DNA of 64,000 bases from Calidihabitans tengchongensis (GTDB lineage: Bacteria > Sysuimicrobiota > Sysuimicrobiia > Sysuimicrobiales > Kaftiobacteriaceae). The DNA lies in assembly GCA_031459615.1 (NCBI GenBank), contig JAVKIE010000012.1, positions 1 through 64,000 on the forward strand. Direction: 5' to 3'. The notes beneath the pieces are model-generated. The model saw nothing but the letters and a program-made list of their open reading frames with translations. It was not told the origin of the DNA and ran no database searches. Position 1 is the stretch's first letter; every line of letters begins with the position of its first letter. A program made the translations under genes and the position numbers. Positions 24,955 through 35,020 of this stretch are shown piece by piece.

Positions 24955-26408
24955 GCGGGCGGAGCGGATGGCGCGCCGAGCGCGGCCGCGCGCTCGAGCG
25001 TCCGGCGGGCCCCCTCGATCCACCGGCGCACCTCCTCCAGGCGCTGGCGGGCCTCGTCCAGCTGGGCGCGCACCGACGCCCTGGCCGTCCCCCCGGGAAC
25101 ATTCTTGGCCTCCACAGCGGCCAGGGGCCGGACCGCGTCCAGGATGTCCCGGTCGCACAGGTGGCTGTGGGACCGGTACACCTCCAGGGGGAGATCCCAC
25201 AGGGCGCACCCCCGCTCCAGCGCCTCCCGGACCAGGCGGCCGGCCACCTGGTGCGCCTCCCGAAACGGCATCCCCCGGCGCGCCAGATAGTCGGCCACCT
25301 CGGTGGCGGTGAGGACTCCCCCCTGGAGGGCCGCTTCCATGCGGGACGGCACGAACTCCACGCCTTCCAGGAACACCTGCAGCGCCCGCACCGACGCGGC
25401 GGCCAGGTCCAGCGCTTCCATGGTCAGGGCCTTGTCTTCCTGCAGGTCGCGCTGGTAGCCGGGCGGCAGTCCCTTCAGCGCGGCCAGCAGCCCCACCGCG
25501 CACCCGATCACCCGCCCGGCGCGCCCGCGGATCAGCTCGGCCACGTCCGGGTTCTTCTTGTGCGGCATCAGGCTGCTGCCGGTGGCCACCCGATCGGCCA
25601 GGGCCACGAACCCGAACTCCTCGGTGGACCACAGGACGAGCTCTTCGGCCCACCGGGACAGGTGCACCATCAGCAGCGCCGCGTCGGCCGCCACCTCCAC
25701 CGCGAAGTCCCTGTCGCCGGTGGCGTCCACGCTGTTGGGGCTGATCCGGGCGAACCCCAGCAGACCCGCCACGAGGGCGCGGTCGACCGGAAAGGATACC
25801 CCCACCGCCGCGCCCGATCCCAGGGGCAGGACGTCGGCGCGGCGGTAGCAGTCCATCAGGCGGTCGGCATCCCGGTCCAGCGTCCACAGGTACGCCAGCA
25901 GGTGGTGCGCCAGGCGCACCGGCTGGGCGCGCTGGAGGTGGGTGTACGCGGGCAGCAGGACGTCCAGGGCGGAGGCGGCCCGGTCCGCCACGGCCGCCAT
26001 CAGGGCGGCCACCGCGTCCACCAGCCGCACGATCTGCTCCCGGACGTACAGCCGGAAGGCGGTGGCCACCTGATCGTTGCGGCTGCGGGCGGTGTGCAGG
26101 CGGCCGGCCACCGGCCCCAGGCGGCGGTAGAGGACGGCCTCCACGAAGGTGTGGACGTCCTCGTAGGGTCCCTCGACCGCCAGACGGCCGGCCCGGACGT
26201 CGGCCAGCAGGGTCCGCAGCCCCTCCACCAATGCGGCGGCGTCGGAGGCGGGGATGATGCCGGTCTCTCCCAGCATCCGGGCGTGGGCGATGCTGGCGAC
26301 CACGTCCCACGGCAGGAGCCGCCGGTCCACGTCGAAGGACGCGGTGTACTGCAGCAGGGCCGGGTCCAGGTCCTCGGCAAACCGCCCGCCCCACATGCGG
26401 TGATCCAT
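24951..26408 (-). CDS. argH: argininosuccinate lyase
   Basis: ArgH splits argininosuccinate to arginine and fumarate, the last step of the pathway. The superfamily signature GSSLMPHKKNPD is intact, as are HTARSRNDQVATAFRL and DVLLPAYTHLQRAQPV. At 485 residues it is slightly longer than usual because of an alanine-rich tail. The ATG at 26408 lies at the edge of a short repeat array that separates it from argG, with no clear Shine-Dalgarno box in front of it. Confidence 0.97.
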   Translation of the reverse strand: MDHRMWGGRFAEDLDPALLQYTASFDVDRRLLPWDVVASIAHARMLGETGIIPASDAAALVEGLRTLLADVRAGRLAVEGPYEDVHTFVEAVLYRRLGPVAGRLHTARSRNDQVATAFRLYVREQIVRLVDAVAALMAAVADRAASALDVLLPAYTHLQRAQPVRLAHHLLAYLWTLDRDADRLMDCYRRADVLPLGSGAAVGVSFPVDRALVAGLLGFARISPNSVDATGDRDFAVEVAADAALLMVHLSRWAEELVLWSTEEFGFVALADRVATGSSLMPHKKNPDVAELIRGRAGRVIGCAVGLLAALKGLPPGYQRDLQEDKALTMEALDLAAASVRALQVFLEGVEFVPSRMEAALQGGVLTATEVADYLARRGMPFREAHQVAGRLVREALERGCALWDLPLEVYRSHSHLCDRDILDAVRPLAAVEAKNVPGGTARASVRAQLDEARQRLEEVRRWIEGARRTLERAAALGAPSAPPA

Positions 26409-26423
26409 CTCGATCTGCGCAAT

Positions 26424-27682
<1,259 letters not shown>

Positions 27683-27686
<4 letters not shown>

Positions 27687-28903
27687 GAGGGTCCCTCCTC
27701 ATCCTTCGGGCCGGCGGCCGCCGCCGCCAGGGCCGCGTCCAGGATCTCGATGGCTTCGTCCACATCCGCCTCGCCGATGATCAGCGGGGGGGCCAGGCGC
27801 AGGACGGTGGGCTGCACCGCGTTGACCAGCAGGCCTCTGTCCCGGCAGGCGTCCACCACGGGCGCCGCCTCGGTGGCCAGCTCCACCGCCACCAGCAGGC
27901 CCAGACCCCGCACGTCGGTGATGACCGGGTGCCGGCGGGCCAGCGCGCGCAGCCGCTCGGCCAGGTAGTCCCCGACCCGGGCGGCCCGCCCCACCAGGTC
28001 CTCCTCGTCCAGGGTCCGGGCCACCGCCAGGGCGGCGGCGCAGGCCAGGGGGTTGCCTCCGAACGTCGACCCGTGATCGCCCGGCGCCAGGGCCTCGGCC
28101 GCCCGCCCGCGGGCCAGCACCGCGCCGATCGGCACGCCGCCGCCCAGCCCCTTGGCCAGCGTCACCACGTCGGGCGTCACCCCGAAGTGCTGGTAGGCAA
28201 ACAGGCGCCCGGTGCGGCCCATCCCGGTCTGCACCTCGTCCAGGATCAGCAGCAGCCCGTGGTCGTCGCACAGCCGCCGCGCCTCCGCCAGGTACTCCCG
28301 CGTCGCCGGGTGTATCCCGCCTTCGCCCTGCACCGGCTCCAGCATCACCGCGCACGTGGCGGGCGTCACCGCCGCCCGCAGGGCCGGGACGTCGTTGAAG
28401 GGCACCGAGACGAACCCCGCCGGCAGCGGCTCGAACCCCTGGCGGTAGCGGGCCTGGCCCGTGGCCGCCAGCGCGCCCAGGGTCCGGCCGTGAAACGCCC
28501 TCTCGGCCACGATGACTTCGAACCGCCGTCCTCCGTCGGCGCGCCCCACCTTGCGGGCGATCTTGATGGCCGCCTCCACGGCCTCGGCGCCGCTGTTGCA
28601 GAAAAACACCCGCTCGGCCACCGAGTGCTCCACCAGCCAGCGGGCCAGGTCCACCTGCTCGGGAATGTGGTAGAGGTTGCTCACGTGCAAAAGGCGGCCG
28701 GCCTGGGCGCAGATGGCCCGGGTCAGGGCCGGGTGGTTGTGCCCCAGGGCGCACACGGCAATGCCGGCCACGAAATCCAGATAGGTGCGCCCGTCCACCC
28801 CGACCAGGCGCGCGCCCTCCCCGGACCGGAAGGCGACCGGCGCGCGCCGGTAGGTGCGCATCAGGTAGCGGTCGCTGAGCTCGATCAGGGTGCGGATGTC
28901 CAC
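27683..28903 (-). CDS. argD: acetylornithine aminotransferase
   Basis: This PLP enzyme makes N-acetylornithine from N-acetylglutamate semialdehyde and may also serve lysine synthesis. The 406-residue protein has LDFVAGIAVCALGHNHP, FFCNSGAEAVEAAIKIARK (PLP phosphate site), ILDEVQTGMGRTGRLFAYQHFGV and the lysine of VTLAKGLGGGVPIGAV. Its start is 7 bases after argB and its stop overlaps the argG start, consistent with coupled translation. Selectivity among acetylornithine, succinylornithine and GABA cannot be read, but the operon decides the call. Confidence 0.95.
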
Positions 28904-28910
28904 GGCGGCC

Positions 28911-29804
28911 TCAAAGGGTGATCATGGTGCCGACCCCCTGCTCGGTGAACAGTTCGACCAGCAGCCCGTGGGGCTGGCGGCCGTCGATGATGTGGGCGGA
29001 CGGCACCCCCGCCTCCAGGGCGGTCAGGCACGCTTCCACCTTGGGGATCATCCCCCGGGAGATGACGCCCTCGGCCACCAGTGCGCGCACCTGGGCGGCG
29101 GTGGCGGTGGAGAGCACCTCCGCCTGCGGCGGCTGGCCGGTGAGGATGCCGGGGACGTCGGTGAGCACGATGAACTTGCCGGCGCCCAGCGCTCCCGCCA
29201 GCGCCGCCGCCGCGTGGTCGGCGTTGAGGTTGTAGGTGCGGCCGTCCCGCCCCCATCCCACCGATGCCACCACGGGGATGAATCCGTGCTCGGCCAGCAC
29301 CCGCACCACCGTGGGGTCCACCTCCTCCACCTCGCCCACCAGGCCCAGGTCCTCCGGCCCGGCCAGAGGCCGGGCCCGCAGCAGCCCGCCGTCCTTGCCG
29401 CTCAGGCCCACCGCCCGCCCGCCGGCGGCCGCCAGGCGCGCCACCAGGGCCTTGTTCGCCCGTCCGGCCAGGACCATCTCCACCACGTCCATGGTCTCCT
29501 GGTCGGTGACCCGCAGCCCGTTGACGAACCGGCTGGGCTTGCCCAGGCGGTCCAGCATCCGGGTGATCTCCGGCCCGCCGCCGTGGACCAGGACCGGGCG
29601 GACGCCCGCCCCCTGGAGCAGCACCAGGTCCTCGGCCAGGGTGTCGGCGGGCTCGCCGTCCATGATGCTGCCGCCGTACTTCACCACCACGGTGCGGGAG
29701 GCCCACGCCCGCACGTAGCGCAGGGCCTGGGCGAGGGAAGCGCCCGGGTCGGAGCCGGTCCGCGCCCGGGCATCGGCCGCGGGGGAGGCGTCGGAGCGTC
29801 TCAT
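28911..29804 (-). CDS. argB: acetylglutamate kinase
   Basis: ArgB phosphorylates N-acetylglutamate and is often the arginine-inhibited step of the cyclic pathway. The amino acid kinase blocks VVVKYGGSIM, VLVHGGGPEITRMLDRLG, LNADHAAAALAGALGAGKFIVLTDV and GMIPKVEACLTALEAG are in order. The 297-residue protein has a polar N-terminal extension of about 30 residues; a mobile N-terminal helix is linked to arginine feedback in some ArgB enzymes. The ATG overlaps the argJ stop (TGATG). Confidence 0.97.
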   Translation of the reverse strand: MRRSDASPAADARARTGSDPGASLAQALRYVRAWASRTVVVKYGGSIMDGEPADTLAEDLVLLQGAGVRPVLVHGGGPEITRMLDRLGKPSRFVNGLRVTDQETMDVVEMVLAGRANKALVARLAAAGGRAVGLSGKDGGLLRARPLAGPEDLGLVGEVEEVDPTVVRVLAEHGFIPVVASVGWGRDGRTYNLNADHAAAALAGALGAGKFIVLTDVPGILTGQPPQAEVLSTATAAQVRALVAEGVISRGMIPKVEACLTALEAGVPSAHIIDGRQPHGLLVELFTEQGVGTMITL

Positions 29805-31024
29805 CAGCTCATGTATCCGGCGTTGGTCTTCACGTAGGCCTCGGTGAGGTCAGAAAACCACCCCGACCACGCCCCGTGTCCCAGGCGCAGGTCCACCACG
29901 ATCTCCACCTCGGGGCGCCGCATGTCCGCCGCCACGGCGTCCAGGTCCGCCCCCGCGGCGGCGCCGCCCCGGGCCACCAGGTGGCCGGCGATCCAGACGT
30001 CGAAGCGGTCGGGATCCACCTCCGCCCCCGACCGGCCGGCGGCGGCGACAATCCGGCCCCAGTTGGGCTCCGGACCCGCCAGCGCCGTCTTCACCAGGGG
30101 GGAGGTCATCACCGCCTCCGCCACGCGGCGCGCGTCGTCGGCCGAACGGGCTCCCCGCACCACGAGCCTCCCGATCCGTCCGGTGCCCTCCCCGTCCCGC
30201 ACCACCATCAGGGCGAGCTCCCGGGCCACCGCGTCCAGGGCGGCCTGGAAGGCCGCCAGCCCCTCGCTGTCCTCGTCCAGGGGCGGGTTCCCGGCCATCC
30301 CGCTGGCCAGGCAGAACAGGGAGTCGTTGGTGCTGGTGTCGCCGTCCACCGAGATGCGGTTGAACGAACCGTCGGCGGCCTCGCGCAGGGCGCGCTGCAG
30401 CGCCGGCGGGGTCACCGCCGCGTCGGTGGTGATCACCCCCAGGGTCGTGGCCATGCGCGGGTGGATCATCCCCGCCCCCTTGGCCATCCCGCCCACGGTC
30501 ACCGCGACCCCGCCGACCTCCACCCGGGCGGCCGCGGTCTTGGGGAAGGCGTCGGTGGTGAGGATCGCCCGCGCGGCGTCGTCGCCTCCGTCAGGCCGCA
30601 GGGCCCGCACCGCCTGCGGAATGCCCCGTCGGAGCGCCTCCATGGGCAGCGGAACCCCGATGACCCCGGTGCTGGCCACCAGCACCTCCTCCTCGGAGGC
30701 GCCCAGCCCGGCCGCCACCAGGGCGGCCATCTCCCGGGCGTCGGCCAGGCCCCGGGGGCCGGTGCAGGCGTTGGCGTTGCCGCTGTTGATCACCACGGCC
30801 CGCGCCCGCCCCGAGCGGATGCGCTGCTGGCTCAGCAGGACGGGCGCCGCCTTCACCCGGTTGGTGGTGAACACCGCCGCGGCCGTGGCCGGGCGCTCGC
30901 AGACCACCAGGGCCAGGTCCGGGCGGGACGCTTTGATGCCGCAGTGGACGCCCGACGCCAGAAATCCCCGGGGCGAGGTGACTCCGCCCGCCTGCAGGGA
31001 GACGACAGACGCGTGCACCGCCAT
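29804..31024 (-). CDS. argJ: glutamate N-acetyltransferase / ornithine acetyltransferase (ArgJ)
   Basis: ArgJ transfers acetyl from acetylornithine to glutamate, closing the acetyl cycle; bifunctional forms also use acetyl-CoA. The 406-residue precursor self-cleaves before a threonine nucleophile, which here is Thr193 in HPRMATTLGVITTDA. VFTTNRVKAAPV, VINSGNANACTG and a C-terminal VKTNAGYMS fit the family. No argA is present in the operon, which favours a bifunctional enzyme, though argA could lie elsewhere. It starts 21 bases after argC. Confidence 0.96.
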   Translation of the reverse strand: MAVHASVVSLQAGGVTSPRGFLASGVHCGIKASRPDLALVVCERPATAAAVFTTNRVKAAPVLLSQQRIRSGRARAVVINSGNANACTGPRGLADAREMAALVAAGLGASEEEVLVASTGVIGVPLPMEALRRGIPQAVRALRPDGGDDAARAILTTDAFPKTAAARVEVGGVAVTVGGMAKGAGMIHPRMATTLGVITTDAAVTPPALQRALREAADGSFNRISVDGDTSTNDSLFCLASGMAGNPPLDEDSEGLAAFQAALDAVARELALMVVRDGEGTGRIGRLVVRGARSADDARRVAEAVMTSPLVKTALAGPEPNWGRIVAAAGRSGAEVDPDRFDVWIAGHLVARGGAAAGADLDAVAADMRRPEVEIVVDLRLGHGAWSGWFSDLTEAYVKTNAGYMS

Positions 31025-31045
31025 CGCGCACCCTCCACCGACGCG

Positions 31046-32083
31046 TCAGGGAAACAGTCCCGGGGTCTCCAGCCCCAGAGTGTCGGGCCACCCCAGCATG
31101 ACGTTCATGTTCTGCACGGCCTGGCCGCTGGCGCCCTTGCCCAGGTTGTCCAGCGCCGCCAGGGCCACGGCCACGCCCGCCCGCCGGTCCACCCGCACCG
31201 CCACGTCGCAGAAGTTGCTGCCGGTGGTGGCCTTGGTCTGGGGCAGGCCGTCGGCCAGCACCCGCACGAAGGGCTCCCCGGCATACGCCTCCTGCAACAC
31301 CGCGGTGGCCGCCTCGGTGGTGAGGTCCGACGCCAGCGGCAGATAGGCCGTCACCAGAATTCCCCGGGTCATGGGGATCAGGTGCGGGGTGAAGGCCACC
31401 GTCACCGCGTGCCCGGCGCAGGCCAGAAGTTCCTGCTCGATCTCGGGGGTGTGCCGGTGTCCAGTCACCTGATAGGGCCGGACGTTCTCGTTGACCTCGC
31501 TGAAGTGCGTCTCCAGGGACGCGCTGCGCCCCGCCCCCGACACGCCGGACTTGGCGTCGATCACGATGCCGCGCGGAGCCACCACACCCGCCTGCAGCAG
31601 GGGGACCACCGCCAGCAGGGCCGCGGTGGGATAGCATCCCGGATTGCCCACGATCCGCGCGCGGCGGACCTCCGCCCGGTGGAACTCGGTGAGGCCGTAG
31701 GCCGCCTGCTCGAGCAGGTGCGGGCACCCGTGGGGCATCCGGTAGGTCTGCTCGTAGACCTGCGGGTCCCGAAACCGGAAGTCCGCGCCGAGATCGATGA
31801 CCCGCGCGCGCTCCACCAGCGCCGGCGCCAGGGCCATGGCGCGCCCCGGCGGCACGGCCAGGAAGACCACGTCCGAGTCGGCGGCGATGCGGGCCGCATC
31901 CGCCGGCTCGGTGACGGCGTCGGTGAATCCCCGCAGGTGGGGATGCAGTCCGGCCAGGGGCTCGCCGGCCCGGGTGTCCGCGGCCACATGGGTGAGCCGC
32001 ACCCGGGGATGCCCCACCAGCAGCCGGGCCAGCTCTCCCCCGCCGTATCCCGATGCGCCGATGATGCTCACCCGGACCGCCAT
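31046..32083 (-). CDS. argC: N-acetyl-gamma-glutamyl-phosphate reductase
   Basis: ArgC reduces acetylglutamyl phosphate with NADPH. The Rossmann start VRVSIIGASGYGGGELARLL and the catalytic Cys150 in VGNPGCYPTAALL are clear. I took the ATG at 32083, preceded by GGAGGGGCC, and not the open frame that continues another 23 residues into the promoter. It is first in argCJBDGHR, 35 bases after the promoter's -10 box. Confidence 0.96.
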   Translation of the reverse strand: MAVRVSIIGASGYGGGELARLLVGHPRVRLTHVAADTRAGEPLAGLHPHLRGFTDAVTEPADAARIAADSDVVFLAVPPGRAMALAPALVERARVIDLGADFRFRDPQVYEQTYRMPHGCPHLLEQAAYGLTEFHRAEVRRARIVGNPGCYPTAALLAVVPLLQAGVVAPRGIVIDAKSGVSGAGRSASLETHFSEVNENVRPYQVTGHRHTPEIEQELLACAGHAVTVAFTPHLIPMTRGILVTAYLPLASDLTTEAATAVLQEAYAGEPFVRVLADGLPQTKATTGSNFCDVAVRVDRRAGVAVALAALDNLGKGASGQAVQNMNVMLGWPDTLGLETPGLFP

Positions 32084-32117
32084 GGCCCCTCCGCCCGCGC
32101 GCGGCGCGGTGCGAAAA

Positions 32118-32146
32118 ATCATACCAGCCTCTGCATGAACATGCAA
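32118..32146 (-). promoter_or_regulatory. arg operon promoter with palindromic putative ArgR operator
   Basis: The coding strand has TTGCAT (32141-32146), a 17-base spacer and TATGAT (32118-32123), with TGG ahead of the -10. A perfect 6-2-6 palindrome, TGCATGAACATGCA (32132-32145), overlaps the -35 and spacer. Its outline, short inverted half-sites over a promoter, is that of ARG boxes, and argR is the last gene of the operon. Binding is inferred, not shown. Confidence 0.75.
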
Positions 32147-32174
32147 GGGCAACCGGCGGGTCCGGGCGGGCGCC

Positions 32175-32936
32175 CTAGGGCCCCGGCGGGACGGCGGACC
32201 GGCGCAGGACCAGCTCGTACAGGAGCATAGCCACCGCCGCCAGCCCGGCGGTCTCGGCGCGCAGGATCAGCGGTCCCAGGGTGACGGTCAGCGCGCCCTG
32301 GGCCCGCGCCTCCTCCACCTCGGCCGCGGTCAGGCCGCCTTCCGGCCCCACCACCAGCGCCACCCGCCGGGGCGATGCGTCCCGGAGGGCGTCGGCCAGG
32401 GTGCGGCGGGTCTCCCCTTCCCACAGGACCAATCGGAGGTCGCAGGAAGCGATGCGCGCCAGGGCCGGGGCCAACGACATCGGCGGATGGACCGCCGGCA
32501 CGTCGCTGCGGCGGCACTGCTGGGCCGCCTCGCGGGCGATGCGCCGCCAGCGGTCCACCCGCCCCTCCGCCCGCGGGACGGCGCGGGCCGCGAGGAGGGG
32601 GATGAACTCCGCCACTCCCAGCTCCGTGCCGGCCCGCACCACCGCGTCCATCTTGGCGCCCCGGGGTACGCCCTGAACCAGCACCACGGTCAGGGGCGGC
32701 GTGCGCCCGGTCCGCACCTCCACCACCCGGCCCGTCACCTGCGCGGGGGTGACGGTGAGCAGTTCCACGACCCGGTCCACGCCGCTGCCGTCAAACGCCA
32801 CCACCCGGTCGCCGGGGCGCAGGCGGAGGACCGTCGCGATGTGGCGGGCCTGCTCCCGGGCAAAGTTCACGCGATCCCCGGCCACCCGGTCCGCGGGCAC
32901 GAAGAACCGCCGCGCCGGCGCGTCGCGCTCCGTCAC
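32175..32936 (-). CDS. rsmE: 16S rRNA m3U1498 methyltransferase
   Basis: RsmE methylates U1498 of 16S rRNA using SAM, through a trefoil-knot SPOUT fold. The 253-residue protein has the N-terminal PUA-like part (HIATVLRLRPGDRVVAFDGSG) and the knotted C-terminus VALVVGPEGGLTAAEVEEAR then LGPLILRAETAGLAAVAML. It ends the hrcA-dnaJ-prmA-rsmE operon, an order common in Firmicutes, 10 bases after prmA. Confidence 0.96.
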   Translation of the reverse strand: MTERDAPARRFFVPADRVAGDRVNFAREQARHIATVLRLRPGDRVVAFDGSGVDRVVELLTVTPAQVTGRVVEVRTGRTPPLTVVLVQGVPRGAKMDAVVRAGTELGVAEFIPLLAARAVPRAEGRVDRWRRIAREAAQQCRRSDVPAVHPPMSLAPALARIASCDLRLVLWEGETRRTLADALRDASPRRVALVVGPEGGLTAAEVEEARAQGALTVTLGPLILRAETAGLAAVAMLLYELVLRRSAVPPGP

Positions 32937-32946
32937 GGCCGTCTCC

Positions 32947-33825
32947 TCACCCGGAGTCCGCGCGGGCGAGGACCAGGCACCGCCACTCCTCCTCGGCGCG
33001 GCGCTCCACCACGGTCCACCCGCAGGCCCGGGCCACCGCCTCCACCTCCAGGCACCGGTCGGCGCCGATGCCGGCGGCCGCCAGGCGGCCGCCGGGGCGC
33101 AGGTGCGCGGCGGCCTCGGCCACGAACTCCAGGTGCAGGTCCGCGGTGAGGTTGGCCACGATCAGGTCGCCCTGCTCGGGCACGTCGCGCAGGAACGTTC
33201 CCACGCGCACCTCGACCCGGTCGGCCACGCCGTTGTGGACCACGTTGCGGGTGGCCACCTCCACCGCCACCGGGTCCACGTCCACCGCCACCACCCGGGC
33301 CGCCCCCAGGCGGGCGGCGGCGATGGCCAGGATCCCCGATCCGGTCCCGACGTCCAGGACGACCTCCCCGCCCCGCAGGCAGTCTTCCAGCACCTCCAGG
33401 CACTGGCGGGTGGACGGGTGCAGGCCCGTGCCGAACGCCATCCCCGGGTCGAGGCTCACCACGACCCGCCCCGGAGGCGGCGGCTCCGCCTCCCAGGTCG
33501 GAGTGATCCACAGGGTGCGCCCCACGGGCCGCGGCCGCACGTAGCGCTTCCAGGCGTGCGCCCACCCCTCGTCCTCGACGACGCGGGTGCGGATGCGGCC
33601 GGGGCCGATATCCAGCCCCACCCGGGGCAGGGCCCGGACGCGCCGGGCGATGGCCCGCAGGGTCACGTCGGTGGCCGGCCCGACCGGCAGGTACGCCCGC
33701 AGCACGACCTGGCCGGAGCGGGGCGTCTCCTCCTGGACGCCTCCCACGCGGGTTTCCAGCAGGATGTTGGCCACCGCCTCGGCGGCCTGGGGGGTCGTGG
33801 TGATGGCGATCTCTACCCACCGCAT
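32947..33825 (-). CDS. prmA: ribosomal protein L11 methyltransferase
   Basis: PrmA trimethylates L11. The N-terminal substrate-binding domain (RWVEIAITTTPQAAEAVANILLE) is followed by the SAM domain: FGTGLHPSTRQCLEVLE, VVLDVGTGSGILAIAAARLGA, VAVDVDPVAVEVATRN and the catalytic-region block DLIVANLTADL. The length of 292 residues is normal. It is 85 bases downstream of dnaJ, with a strong hairpin between. Confidence 0.96.
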   Translation of the reverse strand: MRWVEIAITTTPQAAEAVANILLETRVGGVQEETPRSGQVVLRAYLPVGPATDVTLRAIARRVRALPRVGLDIGPGRIRTRVVEDEGWAHAWKRYVRPRPVGRTLWITPTWEAEPPPPGRVVVSLDPGMAFGTGLHPSTRQCLEVLEDCLRGGEVVLDVGTGSGILAIAAARLGAARVVAVDVDPVAVEVATRNVVHNGVADRVEVRVGTFLRDVPEQGDLIVANLTADLHLEFVAEAAAHLRPGGRLAAAGIGADRCLEVEAVARACGWTVVERRAEEEWRCLVLARADSG

Positions 33826-33885
33826 GGCGTGCGCCGCACCGCCGCTCAGGCGGATCCCCGGACGTCGCCCCCGGGCGCCTTACGT

Positions 33886-33906
33886 CCGGGGGCAGGCTGC
33901 CCCCGG
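33886..33906 (-). other. intercistronic hairpin between dnaJ and prmA
   Basis: CCGGGGGCA and TGCCCCCGG form a perfect 9-bp stem with a 3-base loop, starting a few bases after the dnaJ stop. A second inverted pair, GGACGT and ACGTCC, lies at 33860-33886. There is no T tract. It may lower read-through from the heat-shock genes to prmA-rsmE or stabilise the dnaJ message. Confidence 0.45.
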
Positions 33907-33910
33907 GCGG

Positions 33911-35014
33911 CTACGAGAGCAGGTCGCGCACCCGGTCTGTGGCCTTGCGCCGGCCAGGCCGGCGCCCGCCGTGGCGCAGGGCCGCCGCCTGCCGCAGCAG
34001 CTCCCGCTCCTCGTCGGTGAGGTCCCGGGGGACCTGCACATCGAGGCGGACGTGCAGGTCTCCCCTTCCCCCGCGGGTGTCGGGCAGCCCCAGCCCCCGC
34101 AGGGTCAGCACCGTCCCCGGTTGCACTCCGGGAGGAATCGCATGGCGGCGGGGACCCTGCAGGGTGGGAATCTCCACCTCGTCGCCCAGCGCCGCCTGGT
34201 AGATGGAAATCGGGACCGTGCAGTACAGGTCGCGCCCCCGGCGCTCGAACACCGGGTGGGGTCGCAGGTGGACCACCACGTACAGGTCTCCCCGGGGACC
34301 GCCGCGCGCTCCCGCCTCGCCTTCCCCCGGCACCCGCAACCGGGCGCCATCTTCCACCCCCGCCGGAATCGTGACGGTGACGGACCGGGTGGCCTCGGCG
34401 CGGCCGCGGCCGCGGCACTGCCGGCACGGGTGGCGCAGCACGGTGCCCTCCCCGCCGCAGGTGGGGCAGGTGTTGATCCGGGTGAAGGAGCCGAAGATGG
34501 TGCGCTGGGAGTAGGTCACCTGTCCCGACCCCCCGCAGGTGCGGCAGCGCTCCGGCGCCGATCCCCGTTCGGCGCCGGTCCCGAAGCAGGACGGACACGT
34601 GTCCAGCCGGCGGATCTCCAGGGTCTTGTCCACGCCGGAGGCCGCCTCCTCGAGGGTGATCTCCAGGTCGTAGCGCAGGTCCGCCCCGCGCTCGGGCCCC
34701 TGGCGGTCGGCCCGCACCCGGCGGCCGAAGAACATCTCGAACAGGTCCCCAAAGGGTTCAAACGGCCCGAACAGGTCCTCCGACGGGGCCGACGGCACCG
34801 GCTGCACGGTGCCATACCGGTCATACCGGGCCCGCCGCTCGGGGTCGCTGAGGACCTGGTAGGCCTCGTTGATCTCCTTGAACCGCTCGCTGGCCTGAGG
34901 ATCATCCTTGCGGACATCGGGGTGGTACTCCCGGGCCAGCCGCCGGAACGCCTGCTTGATCTCTTCCTGGGTGGCGTTGCGGTCGACCCCGAGGATCTCG
35001 TAGTAGTCCCGCAT
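33911..35014 (-). CDS. dnaJ: chaperone protein DnaJ
   Basis: DnaJ stimulates the ATPase of DnaK and hands it clients. All type I domains are present in 367 residues: J domain with HPD in REYHPDVRKDD (about 1-70), a linker that is phenylalanine-rich but poor in glycine (SEDLFGPFEPFGDLFEMFFGRR), four zinc-finger repeats (CPSCFGTG, CRTCGGSG, CPTCGGEG, CRQCRGRG, about 135-205) and the C-terminal substrate domains. It begins 6 bases after hrcA. grpE and dnaK, which normally lie between them, are missing here. Confidence 0.96.
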   Translation of the reverse strand: MRDYYEILGVDRNATQEEIKQAFRRLAREYHPDVRKDDPQASERFKEINEAYQVLSDPERRARYDRYGTVQPVPSAPSEDLFGPFEPFGDLFEMFFGRRVRADRQGPERGADLRYDLEITLEEAASGVDKTLEIRRLDTCPSCFGTGAERGSAPERCRTCGGSGQVTYSQRTIFGSFTRINTCPTCGGEGTVLRHPCRQCRGRGRAEATRSVTVTIPAGVEDGARLRVPGEGEAGARGGPRGDLYVVVHLRPHPVFERRGRDLYCTVPISIYQAALGDEVEIPTLQGPRRHAIPPGVQPGTVLTLRGLGLPDTRGGRGDLHVRLDVQVPRDLTDEERELLRQAAALRHGGRRPGRRKATDRVRDLLS

Positions 35015-35020
35015 CGCGGA

